Below are positions 45,556-55,084 of a stretch of DNA of 64,000 bases, one piece after another; positions within the stretch are counted from its first letter, which is position 1; each line of letters opens with the position of its first letter. The notes under the pieces were generated by a model, which saw only the letters and a list, made by a program, of their open reading frames with translations, made no database searches and was not told where the DNA came from. The DNA comes from an uncultured Clostridia bacterium. Its GTDB lineage: Bacteria; Bacillota; Clostridia; Christensenellales; UBA1242. The DNA is taken from positions 385,374 to 449,373 of the forward strand of contig CAKVOE010000002.1 in the NCBI GenBank assembly GCA_934778215.1. The letters are read 5' to 3'. The translations under genes and the position numbers were made by a program.

Positions 45556-46549
45556 AATTAATTATATCGGAAATAAATCAAAACTAGTTGATTGGATTAT
45601 TTCAAATATGCCTATTAAAACTGGAACTGTTGTTGATTTGTTTTCTGGTGGTTCATCTGTGTCTTATGCACTTAAAAAACAACATTTTTCAGTTATTTCT
45701 AACGATTGCTTATATAGCAATTATATCTTAAGTAAAGCAATAATAGAAAATTCAAAAGATACTCTAAATAAAGATGTTTTTGATATAAAAATTTCAGACA
45801 ATGAAATTTCTAAAAAATACAACGAAATATCTAAATACTTAACAAACATTCTTTACTATGATTATGAAGTAGAAGAATTAGCAAAATTAATAATAATATC
45901 TGAAAAATTAAAGGATTATCAAAAATCATTATTTCTTGCTCTTATCAGAAGATCAATGATTAGAAAACTTCCATATTCAAGAATGAATGTTCCATGGAAT
46001 CAAATACAAAAATTAAGGGATGAAAAATACAGTTATGAAAAATATGGAAGAAAAAGAGCATATCATAATAAATCTTTTGAAAGTTTAATGATTGCTGATT
46101 TAGAAAATTACAATCAAAGTGTTTTTGATAATACTAAGAATAATAAAAGTTATCACATGGATTCGTATGATTTTATTAAAACACTTAAAAACAATGTAGA
46201 CATAATTTATATGGACCCACCTTATCCCAAAACAATGAATAAATATGGTGAGTTTTATGGAATATATGATAAAATTTTTAACAAAGAAATTAATTATATA
46301 AATCTATCGCAAAATGAAAAGTTTCTTGATAATTTTGTAAAACTTATTAAAGAATGTGTCCCAAAAACAGATTATATAGTCATAAGTTTGAATAATAAAA
46401 CATCTCCATCTATACAAGAAATTGAACAAGCTATTCAAGCATTTGGAGAAACAAAAATTTTTGAAAAAGAGCACCAATATAAAGTAACTAATAAAACAAA
46501 TAAAAATACAACAATAGAGCAATTACTAATATTGAAGACAAAAAAATAA
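45539..46549 (+). CDS. DNA adenine methyltransferase (D12 class)
   Basis: 336 residues. YIGNKSKLVDWI and DLFSGGSSVSYAL (motif I), IIYMDPPYPK (motif IV, DPPY). N6-adenine type. Together with the cytosine methylase it would mark two bases, perhaps one per strand of an asymmetric site. Convergent with the HNH gene. Confidence 0.9.
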   Translation: MANYPKINYIGNKSKLVDWIISNMPIKTGTVVDLFSGGSSVSYALKKQHFSVISNDCLYSNYILSKAIIENSKDTLNKDVFDIKISDNEISKKYNEISKYLTNILYYDYEVEELAKLIIISEKLKDYQKSLFLALIRRSMIRKLPYSRMNVPWNQIQKLRDEKYSYEKYGRKRAYHNKSFESLMIADLENYNQSVFDNTKNNKSYHMDSYDFIKTLKNNVDIIYMDPPYPKTMNKYGEFYGIYDKIFNKEINYINLSQNEKFLDNFVKLIKECVPKTDYIVISLNNKTSPSIQEIEQAIQAFGETKIFEKEHQYKVTNKTNKNTTIEQLLILKTKK

Positions 46550-46571
46550 GAGTTATTAACTCTTATTTTTT
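46541..46571. terminator. Bidirectional terminator
   Basis: AAAATAAGAGTT/AACTCTTATTTT with an ATT loop between convergent genes. Confidence 0.85.
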
Positions 46572-47638
46572 TCATAAAACTTACTATTATGTATTTTAAG
46601 AAATTCTAATCGTTCTGGATTAAGCAACCGGTTATCTATTTTATAATTTTTATATTTGTCTTGAAGTTCTTTTGATACTCTTTTACCCCATATAGGAATT
46701 CCGTTTGTATCAAAAGTTAAATCAAATTTATCAAATAAGATATCTATATTCCTTGAGAATAGAAAACCATTGTTTACATTGTATTGTTCTTCTGGAGAAC
46801 TTTCATGGAATGGTTTAATATGGGAAGCAACATAAGATGTATGTTCTATTTGTTCAAAATCACAAACAACCTTTCCAAAAATTGTCTTCGCTTCATCTTT
46901 TAATGCTTTCTTATATAGAGAATGTAAATAGGGGTCTCTACTTTTTAATTCTTCAGTGTCAGGAAGATTATCTGAATCTAATGATAAAATTCTATTTCTG
47001 CAAAACACTCCTGTTAACCTTCTAGCTATACCATAAAGATACCTTTTTTGATTATATTTTCTATCATCAAAACCTGTTATTGAAACAAATCTTTTTTGCG
47101 TCTCTAATTCTTCTCTTGTTAAAAACCCCTTTCCAATATTTGATATATCCTTTAAAGAGATTAATGCACACAAATCCTCTTCATTCAATGGACCACTATA
47201 TGCCAATGTTTTTATAAGAAAATTGACTTGCCTTACATTATCAAATTCTGTTATTGCGGAATTAAATTTAGAATTTTCATATACAATTCTTGAAAATAAA
47301 TCTTGTTTTTTCTCTTTATTGGTTTCTTTTATAAATTGTTTAGTTAATTTGTGATATCCTTTTAATTGCGGCTCAATAAAGCCCAATTTTACAAATTGAT
47401 TAAGTGATTTCCGAGTGGAACCCATATCTGCTTTAGGATATACATGATATACTTTTTCCTGTAACCTGCCATATAATTCTTTTGTTAATTCATTTTCATA
47501 AAGTTTATATGTATCAATAAAATCAACCATAATTTGAAGAACGTTATTAAATTGTTCTCCAAATATGTCAGAATATTCCAAAGTTAATTTCCAATAATTT
47601 TCATACTTTTGATTTTTAACGCTTCTTTTTGTTGCCAT
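46556..47638 (-). CDS. HNH endonuclease, likely the restriction enzyme
   Basis: 360 residues from ATG 47638 (AAAGGAG before). The C-terminal HNH reads ASHIKPFHESSPEEQYNVNN then GFLFSRNIDILFD, the HNH_2 type found in restriction enzymes. The N-terminal 240 residues are helical and probably bind the site. Convergent to the two methylases. Confidence 0.8.
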   Translation of the reverse strand: MATKRSVKNQKYENYWKLTLEYSDIFGEQFNNVLQIMVDFIDTYKLYENELTKELYGRLQEKVYHVYPKADMGSTRKSLNQFVKLGFIEPQLKGYHKLTKQFIKETNKEKKQDLFSRIVYENSKFNSAITEFDNVRQVNFLIKTLAYSGPLNEEDLCALISLKDISNIGKGFLTREELETQKRFVSITGFDDRKYNQKRYLYGIARRLTGVFCRNRILSLDSDNLPDTEELKSRDPYLHSLYKKALKDEAKTIFGKVVCDFEQIEHTSYVASHIKPFHESSPEEQYNVNNGFLFSRNIDILFDKFDLTFDTNGIPIWGKRVSKELQDKYKNYKIDNRLLNPERLEFLKIHNSKFYEKNKS

Positions 47639-47735
47639 ATTTTAACTCCTTTGAGTATAATTATAGCATATTATTTTACTTTATGTAACTATTTAGATAG
47701 AAAAATTCGTTTTACGTTACAAACTCTCCGCCAGT

Positions 47736-47937
47736 AGTGAACTGTACGTACCCTCGTAAAAATGGGGAATGTGTGCAGTTTTCCTTTTTACATGAATGTT
47801 TTGGTGTAATTGTTCTCTTTGAAAAACCCAAAGACTCAAAATAAAGTGAATCTTCAAAGTTGTCCAACTTTTGGGGTTCACTTCATTTTTGGGGTGCACC
47901 CCAAAACCCATCTCACTCAAATTGGATAAATTTACAA
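47736..47937. repeat. 200-bp direct repeat, copy 1
   Basis: About 90% like 51092-51292, starting AGTGAACTGTACG and ending GGATAAATTTACAA. It includes GGGGTGCACCCC-type palindromes. No intact gene. With copy 2 it brackets the GHKL gene region. Confidence 0.9.
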
Positions 47938-48007
47938 GTGGACTTCAAAAATGAAGTCTGGATTGAAATTGGTATCACTGCTAACAAGTTTTTATATGAA
48001 AATATAA

Positions 48008-48250
48008 ATGCTTATGACTGATACCAAAACAAAATGTTTTGTTGATTGTAAAGAATTACAAGAGAACACTGCCAAATTTAATTTTGAAGATAATACTTTA
48101 AAGTTAGGTAAAACAAGTTTGTCAAATCAGCAACTTAAACGAATAAGTTTAATGTTTGCAACCGACTTAAAAAACTTTGCCGAAACCTTTGGCAACTCTC
48201 AAAATCTTACTGCAAAAGAAGTTTATTCTCACTTGCAAAACAATCAATAA
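48008..48250 (+). CDS. Small hypothetical protein
   Basis: 80 residues, start MLMTDTKTKCFVDCKELQEN. No family recognised and no good ribosome site. A strong terminator follows, which supports it being transcribed. Confidence 0.4.
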   Translation: MLMTDTKTKCFVDCKELQENTAKFNFEDNTLKLGKTSLSNQQLKRISLMFATDLKNFAETFGNSQNLTAKEVYSHLQNNQ

Positions 48251-48255
48251 AACTA

Positions 48256-48283
48256 AAAAGAGAGGATTAATCCTCTCTTTTTC
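48256..48283. terminator. Bidirectional terminator
   Basis: A perfect palindrome AAAAAGAGAGGATT/AATCCTCTCTTTTT. It holds the stop codon of the GHKL gene. Confidence 0.85.
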
Positions 48284-50198
48284 TTTGTTTTAAAATGTTT
48301 AAAAATGTTTTATTTCTATCAGAAGAATCTGAAACTATAGTTCGTAAATCAATAATAAATACATGAGCATTTGCTTTTGGTAAATAACGATAATAAGCTT
48401 TTGTTTGTTCATCAGTTGAAAATAATTGGGTGAAATTTTCAGAGTTTTCAATTGAAAATTCAAAATTTTCATCAATTGTTGTTACAATATAACTCCATAC
48501 AGTTTCAACACTTGGTATATTCTTTTTAACAATGGCTATATCATCTGGTAATTCTGATAAAGATTTATTTTTTTCATCTAAATCAGCTTTTGGACTTTTA
48601 AATTCTACCATTACAAGATTTTTTGAGCCATCTGTTTTATTAAAGAAAATTGACAAATCTGGTCTATGGGAGATTTTAAATTTATTGTTATTCTTTTCTT
48701 CAATCTCATCTTTTATTTGGTTAACAGTTTTATCACTGGCAGCATAAGAATAAGTCATAAATTTATCATCTAACAACCAAATATTACTTAACAAATGTTT
48801 ATTTTCATCTTCTTCGCTTGATGAAGTTTTCATTGGCATAAATATATCATGATAAAATTTTTCATTTTCTACGTTTTCTTCAACCGCAATTTTTAAGGCT
48901 TTTATAATATTTTCTCTGTAAAAAATATATTCGCCTAATTCAGATAAAGCAATTGAACTTAACTCCGATATAGATTTATTATATTCAGTCGAGTCTATAC
49001 TTCGATCTGATAGTAATTTTTCAAATTTATTAATAACCTTTTCTTTTTTTACACTGAATTCTTTTTTTGCTTCTTTTAATAGAGAACTTTCTGATTTTAA
49101 TATATCAGTATTTTCTGCAATAATATCAGATAAATAAGGTGCTTTATTAATTGCTTTTTCTTCTTCTTGTTTATTTAATTCGAGCAATTGAGGATATTTA
49201 TTAAAAATAATTTGATGCATATGCTTTTTCATTTCAAATTTTAAGTCTGAAATTAATAATGGAACATCTATAGTTGCCTGTTTTTTTCCTGTTAAAGCAG
49301 TGAGTTCACTTCGTCCATCATTATCTTTATCGTCAAGATAATCAGAACACAACAACATAATAAAAGAATCATTATTAGGTAATCCCGCAGAAAAACCTAA
49401 TGAGTCATCATCTATCTCTAAAATAGCTCTCCCATTTGCACAAAAATAGACTCTTTTGCTATTTTTAGAATTTTTCTTAAAAATATAATATAAATCAAAT
49501 TTATAATTTTCTTTAGTAATATCTGAATAGATATCAAATTCACAACTTTCCAACGCAGGTATGTTGTCCCAATTTATTACTCTTGTGTTTTCATCAATCA
49601 TTATAGTAATGGTAAATTGTTTACCTTGCTGTTTTAATAAAAACAATTTGATAAGTAGATATTCTTTTATACTAGCTAATATTTCATCAATGTCAGCATT
49701 ACATCTTAAATCTATTCTTGACCTACTATCACTTACATTGTTATAGTAGGTAGAAGTAACATTTGTAAATTTAATAATAGTAGAGTTTTTATCAATGGTC
49801 GACTTAACAACTGACATATCCTTTTCTTCAAAATCTAAGCTAAAAGGAATAATGACTTTACATTGCTCATTTTGTACATCGCTTTCAATATCTATATTTT
49901 TAAAAACTTTTAACCAAGTAAATCTACCGCTACCTTTACAACCTAAAGTTATTTTGTTTTTTGTCCATAATTCCATAAAGGCATCTCTATTTTTTGTATC
50001 AAAGCCTTCACCATTATCCTTTATTGTAAACCCTATCATTTTAGGTGTAACTTCTTCAAATGTATTATCATGAAGAATTTCTATTTCAATATTAGTAGCA
50101 TTAGCTTCTAATGAATTTGTGATGCTTTCATATAAAGGTTGTAAAAACTTTATATTTTTCCCTAAATTATTAACTATATTTGGAATATTTACTTTCAT
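48267..50198 (-). CDS. GHKL ATPase with C-terminal nuclease-like domain
   Basis: 643 residues from ATG 50198 (AAGGAG before). N-terminal GHKL (Hsp90/MutL/MORC-type) ATPase: ESITNSLEANA (N box), KDNGEGFD (G1), GCKGSGRF (G2). Middle coiled coil near 360-430. The C-terminal part has RPDLSIFFNK and LVMVEFKSPK, a D...ExK pattern as in PD-(D/E)xK nucleases. MORC-like GHKL ATPases next to restriction genes have been predicted to act as motors in restriction. Position beside the two-methylase cluster fits. The nuclease is inference. Confidence 0.75.
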   Translation of the reverse strand: MKVNIPNIVNNLGKNIKFLQPLYESITNSLEANATNIEIEILHDNTFEEVTPKMIGFTIKDNGEGFDTKNRDAFMELWTKNKITLGCKGSGRFTWLKVFKNIDIESDVQNEQCKVIIPFSLDFEEKDMSVVKSTIDKNSTIIKFTNVTSTYYNNVSDSRSRIDLRCNADIDEILASIKEYLLIKLFLLKQQGKQFTITIMIDENTRVINWDNIPALESCEFDIYSDITKENYKFDLYYIFKKNSKNSKRVYFCANGRAILEIDDDSLGFSAGLPNNDSFIMLLCSDYLDDKDNDGRSELTALTGKKQATIDVPLLISDLKFEMKKHMHQIIFNKYPQLLELNKQEEEKAINKAPYLSDIIAENTDILKSESSLLKEAKKEFSVKKEKVINKFEKLLSDRSIDSTEYNKSISELSSIALSELGEYIFYRENIIKALKIAVEENVENEKFYHDIFMPMKTSSSEEDENKHLLSNIWLLDDKFMTYSYAASDKTVNQIKDEIEEKNNNKFKISHRPDLSIFFNKTDGSKNLVMVEFKSPKADLDEKNKSLSELPDDIAIVKKNIPSVETVWSYIVTTIDENFEFSIENSENFTQLFSTDEQTKAYYRYLPKANAHVFIIDLRTIVSDSSDRNKTFLNILKQRKRED

Positions 50199-50737
50199 TA
50201 TTTTACTCCTTAATAATTTATATTATAACATATAAATTTTCAATTTGTATATAGATTATATAAATATTTTAATCTTAATCCATTTATCTCCGACATACAC
50301 TTTAAAGTTAGAATTGGATAGCATTGGCCCCGCCAAGTGAATAAAAGGGAAGACTTAAAGTCTTTCTTTTTGTTTACAATGAAATTGAACCCTAACGGGT
50401 TTCTTCACTGAAGGCTTTTATTACACAAAGATATTTTAGCAACCGAAAATGATATTTCTACGCAATTGATTTTACTAACATAAAAACAAAGGAGTATGTT
50501 TTTATCATTATGAATGCAGTAATGTTACCATTTACCCAAAGCCAATATTATTGTGAGTGTAACGAACAATATCATTAAAATTTGTTTTGAATAAAATTGA
50601 AATGTGTTATAATATGAAATATGAAAGAAAATTTATTAGCATCTTTTATTAGATATTGCCTCTAAAATTTAAGGTTTTGAAAAGAGGGGTAAAACTGCAA
50701 ACAACAATTAAAAAATTTTTTGACGAAATAGGTGGTT
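50199..50737. other. Intergenic, no sure gene
   Basis: Holds a small hairpin near 50350 (AAGACTTAAAGTCTT) and a 22-codon frame at 50511-50579 without proper ribosome spacing. Nothing else seen. Confidence 0.5.
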
Positions 50738-51028
50738 ATGGAAAATAAAGATAAGATTGAAGAATTGGAACAGAGAATTATTAAAATTGAAGAACGCAAC
50801 AAAATGGTAGAAGGTGATAAGCGCTGGGAAACGAGCATAATCAGGCATATTTTTATTATTCTATTTACATATGCATTTGCTGTGTCATATATCTTTGTCG
50901 CAGACACAACTAATCCTTTTTTAGGTGCGATAATTCCTTGTGTAGGTTTCTTTTTATCTACAATAACAATTAAGCCTATCAAAAAATGGTTCTTAAATAA
51001 AGATAAAAAAAATAAAAAGAGTAAATAA
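50738..51028 (+). CDS. Small coiled-coil membrane protein
   Basis: 96 residues from ATG 50738 (AGGTGG before). A charged coil (KIEELEQRIIKIEER), two membrane segments (near 35-55 and 60-78) and a Lys-rich tail. Similar build to small effector or anchor proteins of defence islands; no family named. Confidence 0.55.
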   Translation: MENKDKIEELEQRIIKIEERNKMVEGDKRWETSIIRHIFIILFTYAFAVSYIFVADTTNPFLGAIIPCVGFFLSTITIKPIKKWFLNKDKKNKKSK

Positions 51029-51091
51029 TTAAAACAAATCGCAAAATCAAAGAAAAATAATCAAAAAAAGACTTATGGTTGTACACACACA

Positions 51092-51292
51092 AGTGAACTG
51101 TACGCGCCGTTGTGAAAATGGGGAATGCGTGCAGTTTTCCTTTTTACATGAATGTTTTGGTGTAATTGTTCTTTTTGAAAAACCAAAGACTCAAAATAAA
51201 GTGAATCTCCAAAGTTGTCTAACTTTTGGGGTTCTCTTCATTTTTGGGGTACACCCCAAAATTCATCTCGCTTAAATTGGATAAATTTACAA
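51092..51292. repeat. 200-bp direct repeat, copy 2
   Basis: See 47736-47937. Same orientation. An open frame runs through it by chance of its sequence and is not taken as a gene. Confidence 0.9.
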
Positions 51293-51581
51293 AGAGATGA
51301 ACACGGGGATTGGGTTAAGACAAAAAAATAACCCTAATTTGTAGTAAATCAGAGTTGTTTTATGCGTTTTATCCAATTCTCACGACCATCTCTATCTAAC
51401 TATAGCCAAGTAAAAGATACTTTCCTTATAATCTTTGGTGTTAGGATAACAATGCCTGCAACACCATTTTTGCAAAAATAAAAGAATCGCATATTAGAAT
51501 GCAGTTCCGACTGGCGGAAAGGAAGTCTTTGTGTAAATAACGATCTTTCAATTAAGATGAAGTTTTTTTCAGGAATTATTT

Positions 51582-52064
51582 TTATTCTGTTGATAGTTTC
51601 TTTTTTAAATCTTTTTGTCTATCAAGCAACTTCTTATTATCTTTTTTCAAACTTTCAACAGTATTGATCAATTTTTGCTTATTTTCCTTTAATTCATTAC
51701 TTTGTCTGATTGTTATATCTATATTTTTTAATTGTATAGTAATTGAATTGATTTGTTGTTTAATTTCCCCAATTTTATTATTATTTTCTAGAATATTTTT
51801 ATCTAAATTCTCAATCTCTTGTTTAATTTCTGCATTTTTTTCTCTATCTTTAAGAACTAGTTCAGCCAAATTAGGATTGAAAAATTCAAAATGTCCACAC
51901 TTAGTACAAATATATGTACTTGCATAAACATCGTTATGTAAAGCATATTGAAAAGATTCTCCCACTAGTCCTACTGCTACAGTATCTAATTCTGCTTCAT
52001 AAGGAAAATCAACTTCCTCCAAATCTTCACAACCACATTGTGTGCATTTTATTTTATTATTCAT
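51582..52064 (-). CDS. Zinc-ribbon coiled-coil protein
   Basis: 160 residues from ATG 52064 (GGAGGTT before). CTQC near the start and CTKC near 54 form a zinc ribbon; from residue 75 to the end is a long coiled coil (LDKNILENNNKIGEIKQQIN and on). Function unknown. Confidence 0.6.
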   Translation of the reverse strand: MNNKIKCTQCGCEDLEEVDFPYEAELDTVAVGLVGESFQYALHNDVYASTYICTKCGHFEFFNPNLAELVLKDREKNAEIKQEIENLDKNILENNNKIGEIKQQINSITIQLKNIDITIRQSNELKENKQKLINTVESLKKDNKKLLDRQKDLKKKLSTE

Positions 52065-52466
52065 AATATAACCTCCATAAATACATACTATAATTTTATC
52101 ATAACTATATTTATTTGTCAAATTAGTCCTTGTCTCACTTATTTTCTTGGATTATCCCCCCTTACATTTGCTTTTGTCTGGGTTTTTGTAGCATAGTTTT
52201 CGTATAAATCAACGGAATACAATATTGCTTAAGCGCTTAAAAATATCTAAATAAATATCATAACTAGGTTTTACTGAAGTAAACCTCATTTTTGTAAATA
52301 TTCATTAATTATTACAATTTTATTCTTAAAACATCAAAATAAAAATTAAAAATAAAGGATATATCATTTCTGTAATTTAGATTGAATTTTGTAATGTTTT
52401 GCCAAAAATCAAGAATGCACTACTTATTGAAAATATGAATCGCAAATTTTTTATTTGAAAAAGGTT
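52065..52466. other. Intergenic, no gene seen
   Basis: AT-rich, no coding frame with signals; ends at the promoter of the deaminase. Confidence 0.55.
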
Positions 52467-52494
52467 TTGAAATTTGCTTTAAATAAGTTATACT
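52467..52494 (+). promoter_or_regulatory. Promoter of the deaminase gene
   Basis: TTGAAA (52467-52472), 16 bases, TATACT (52489-52494); GGGAG ribosome site before 52515. Confidence 0.65.
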
Positions 52495-52514
52495 AAAAGT
52501 AAGGGAGAATCGAA

Positions 52515-52934
52515 ATGGATATTTGGGAAAAATTGTATAATGAAGCAAAGAAAGAGTATCATCCAGAAGAGGTTTCGCCATTTATTGATGCGCACCATGT
52601 AGTATGTGCAATTGAAGCCGAAAATGGAGAAATTTACACTGGTTTTTGTATTGAAGGAGCGAGTGGAGTTGTTGCTCTTTGTGCAGAAAGAGTTGCCGGG
52701 TTAAATATGTATATTCAAAGCGGACAGACGGTTGTTAAAAGAATGATTGCGTTCAGAAATGAACCGCCAAAAGAGAATGGGGGAATGCCATGTGGTGCGT
52801 GTAGAGAATTTTTCTTACAACTATCAGACAAAAACAAAGATATGGAAATTTTAACAGATTACGAAAGTAGAAGCACGGTAAAATTAATTGATTTAATGCC
52901 GGGCTGGTGGGGCTGGAAAAGGTATAAAAAATAA
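52515..52934 (+). CDS. Cytidine/blasticidin-type deaminase
   Basis: 139 residues. Zinc site: CAERVA (C and catalytic E) and PCGACREF (two C). Size and three-Cys zinc set fit the tetrameric cytidine deaminase class; whether it uses cytidine or another base is open. Confidence 0.85.
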   Translation: MDIWEKLYNEAKKEYHPEEVSPFIDAHHVVCAIEAENGEIYTGFCIEGASGVVALCAERVAGLNMYIQSGQTVVKRMIAFRNEPPKENGGMPCGACREFFLQLSDKNKDMEILTDYESRSTVKLIDLMPGWWGWKRYKK

Positions 52935-52935
52935 A

Positions 52936-53127
52936 ATGTTTATAAGTGTCGTTCTTTTAGTTTTGTGTGGAATTGCTTCAGAAGATGTAAATTTGGTAAA
53001 ATCACTTGTTGATAATAAGTGTAAAGATAAAACGCTTTTTGTGACCGAAGGTCTTTGTGCGGTAGAAAAACATATTCAAAAGAATTTTGAGGTTACACAT
53101 TTTTATTATAATCAAGACAATTTGTAA
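52936..53127 (+). pseudogene. Partial duplicate of the TrmH-type gene
   Basis: The frame from LCGIASEDVNLVKSLVDNKC to FYYNQDNL is nearly identical to residues 15-68 of the gene at 53463, then a stop. About 180 bases are repeated roughly 540 bases apart. Bases 53130-53460 hold no gene. Confidence 0.85.
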
Positions 53128-53462
53128 GTCCCTTGAACTTGAATGGTTTAGAAAAGATTGCAGTCTAAATTGGTTTGCTTTATTGACAAAAAATTTCAAA
53201 GTGATATATTTGGGGCAGTTTAATAAGGATTTATTTGCATTGGTTTGCCTTGCATTATTGCTCAAAGTGCTGTATGTTTAGGTTTTTTCCTGTAAGTTCC
53301 GTCAGTAAAGAGTTGTTTTGTAGGACGGAAGGAGTAGTATAAAGTAAAATTGTTTTGAAAAACGGAAGAAATGGTGCCATGCCCGAGTTTTTATGGGGTA
53401 ATTTGTTTATAAATATAGTGCAAACAATTGCTTTTTGCAAAATTAGATGATAAAATTTAGTT

Positions 53463-54326
53463 ATGGAAAATCAATTGATAGAACAGATAAAAAGCAAGTC
53501 GGTTTTGTGTGGCATTGCTTCGGAAGATGTAAATTTGGTAAAATCACTTGTTGACAATAAGTGTAAAGATAAAACGCTTTTTGTAACCGAAGGTCTTTGG
53601 GCGGTGGAAAAACTTATTCAAAAGAATTTTGAGGTTACACATTTTTATTATAATCAAGACAATTTGCAAAAAGTGAGTCATGAAACATTGGAAAAAATTG
53701 CACAAATGGCAAAGTATGCACAAAAAACTTTGGCAATTTCTGAAAAAGCGTGCAAAAAAATTAGCGACCGAGATGGCTTTGATGAATATTTTGTAGTGGC
53801 AAAACTAAAATCTTATTCGCTAGACGACATAGAAAGGCTAATAGATGGCAAAACCAATGTGATGGCAATAGTTATGGACGGGTTGGAGCAACCGGGAAAT
53901 ATTGGTGCAATTTTGCGTTCATTTGACTGTGCCGGTGGCGATTTTGCAATAAGCACCAACAAACAAGCACGGCTTTCTAATAGTAGGCTTATAAGGTCAA
54001 GTTTGGGGGCAAGTTTTATGCTTCCTGTGTTAGAAGCAGACATAAACACCGTTCAGCAATGGCTTGTAAAAAACAATTTTAAATGTATTGTAACCGACCT
54101 TCAATCTCAAAAAAGTTATAGGGAGGCCGATTACTCTGGTCGTATTGCAATTATTGCGGGCAACGAGCATACAGGAATATCTGATTCGTGGCGAAGAGTA
54201 AAAAATGCACAGCCAATTATTATTCCTATGCTAGGAACGTGTGAGTCGCTTAATGTTGGGTTTGCTTCAACCTTAGTTGCTTATGAGGCAGGCTTGCAAA
54301 AGTTTGGAAACAAAAAAACAACGTAG
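53463..54326 (+). CDS. TrmH/SpoU-family RNA 2'-O-methyltransferase
   Basis: 287 residues. N-terminal substrate-binding domain; then MDGLEQPGNIGAILRSFDCA (motif 1 with catalytic-type Arg), IAGNEHTGIS (motif 2) and IPMLGTCESLNVGFASTLVA (motif 3, knot). It methylates a ribose in rRNA or tRNA; the target cannot be told. Confidence 0.9.
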   Translation: MENQLIEQIKSKSVLCGIASEDVNLVKSLVDNKCKDKTLFVTEGLWAVEKLIQKNFEVTHFYYNQDNLQKVSHETLEKIAQMAKYAQKTLAISEKACKKISDRDGFDEYFVVAKLKSYSLDDIERLIDGKTNVMAIVMDGLEQPGNIGAILRSFDCAGGDFAISTNKQARLSNSRLIRSSLGASFMLPVLEADINTVQQWLVKNNFKCIVTDLQSQKSYREADYSGRIAIIAGNEHTGISDSWRRVKNAQPIIIPMLGTCESLNVGFASTLVAYEAGLQKFGNKKTT

Positions 54327-54356
54327 CATATTGTTGTTATGCTTGTAAAGAAGTAA

Positions 54357-54388
54357 AAACCTAAACAAAATTTTGTTTGGGTTTTTTT
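54357..54388 (+). terminator. Terminator after the TrmH-type gene
   Basis: AAACCTAAACAAAA pairs with TTTTGTTTGGGTTT, one mismatch, then T-run. Confidence 0.85.
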
Positions 54389-54389
54389 A

Positions 54390-54811
54390 TAAATTTAAAA
54401 ACAGCCCAATTAGGCAGAACATAAGTTTTGTAATTCCCCCAATTTTTGTAAAAATATTAACATTGGTGAAAAACGCCCTTTAGCAATGCAAATTTACAAA
54501 ATTTGTAGTCTTTGCATATTGCACTTATTTAAAAAATACGCCCTAAAAAATACAATTTAAAAAACGAAATTTCAAAAATGTTATAAAGAAAAAATGCTCA
54601 AAAACAAGGTAAAATTGCAAGTTATTATTTTTTGGGGTAAAATTTCATACTTTTAACACAAACCATTGGTTATATTTAATACGTAGCAAGGTTTTAAACT
54701 AATTAGCACGCTTTAAAAACAAAGGGTGTTTAAAAACTTAGCAGTTAAAAAAGTAGGTCGTTGTATGACACCATGTAAGTTAACAAAAAATATATAACCA
54801 GCGGTTTGCCG
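54390..54811. other. Intergenic, no gene seen
   Basis: AT-rich, no coding frame with signals. Confidence 0.55.
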
Positions 54812-54975
54812 TTGCAAAAGAGTAAAACGCCAACAAGAGCAAATGGAAAAAATCCACAAGTGCAAAAGAGTAAAATACCAGCAAGAGCAAAAAGAGTAAA
54901 GTTTCCGCAAGAACAAAAGGATAAACGGCCCACAAGTGCAAAATGGCAAAAGTTTTGCAAGTGCAAAAGAGCAAA
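54812..54975. repeat. Degenerate tandem repeat region
   Basis: The words GCAAAAGAGTAAA and CAAGAGCAAA alternate with variation about six times. All frames are partly open because of the repeat; I do not take it as coding. Free of any known repeat class. Confidence 0.6.
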
Positions 54976-55084
54976 GTTGGTATATGTTAAACAATGGTGC
55001 AAAATGGTTATAATTAAGTTTGACTATTTAAAAAATAAACTTATACTATTTTAGGTACGCAATTTAATTTTTTAGGAGAGCAAT

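Noticed and set aside
51075..51275. 66-codon frame MVVHTQVNCTRRCENG...
   Set aside because: It is inside the 200-bp direct repeat and the frame is not kept intact in the other copy.
54713..55002. Cys/Leu-rich frames on the minus strand
   Set aside because: They are three frames of the same degenerate repeat; no start signals.
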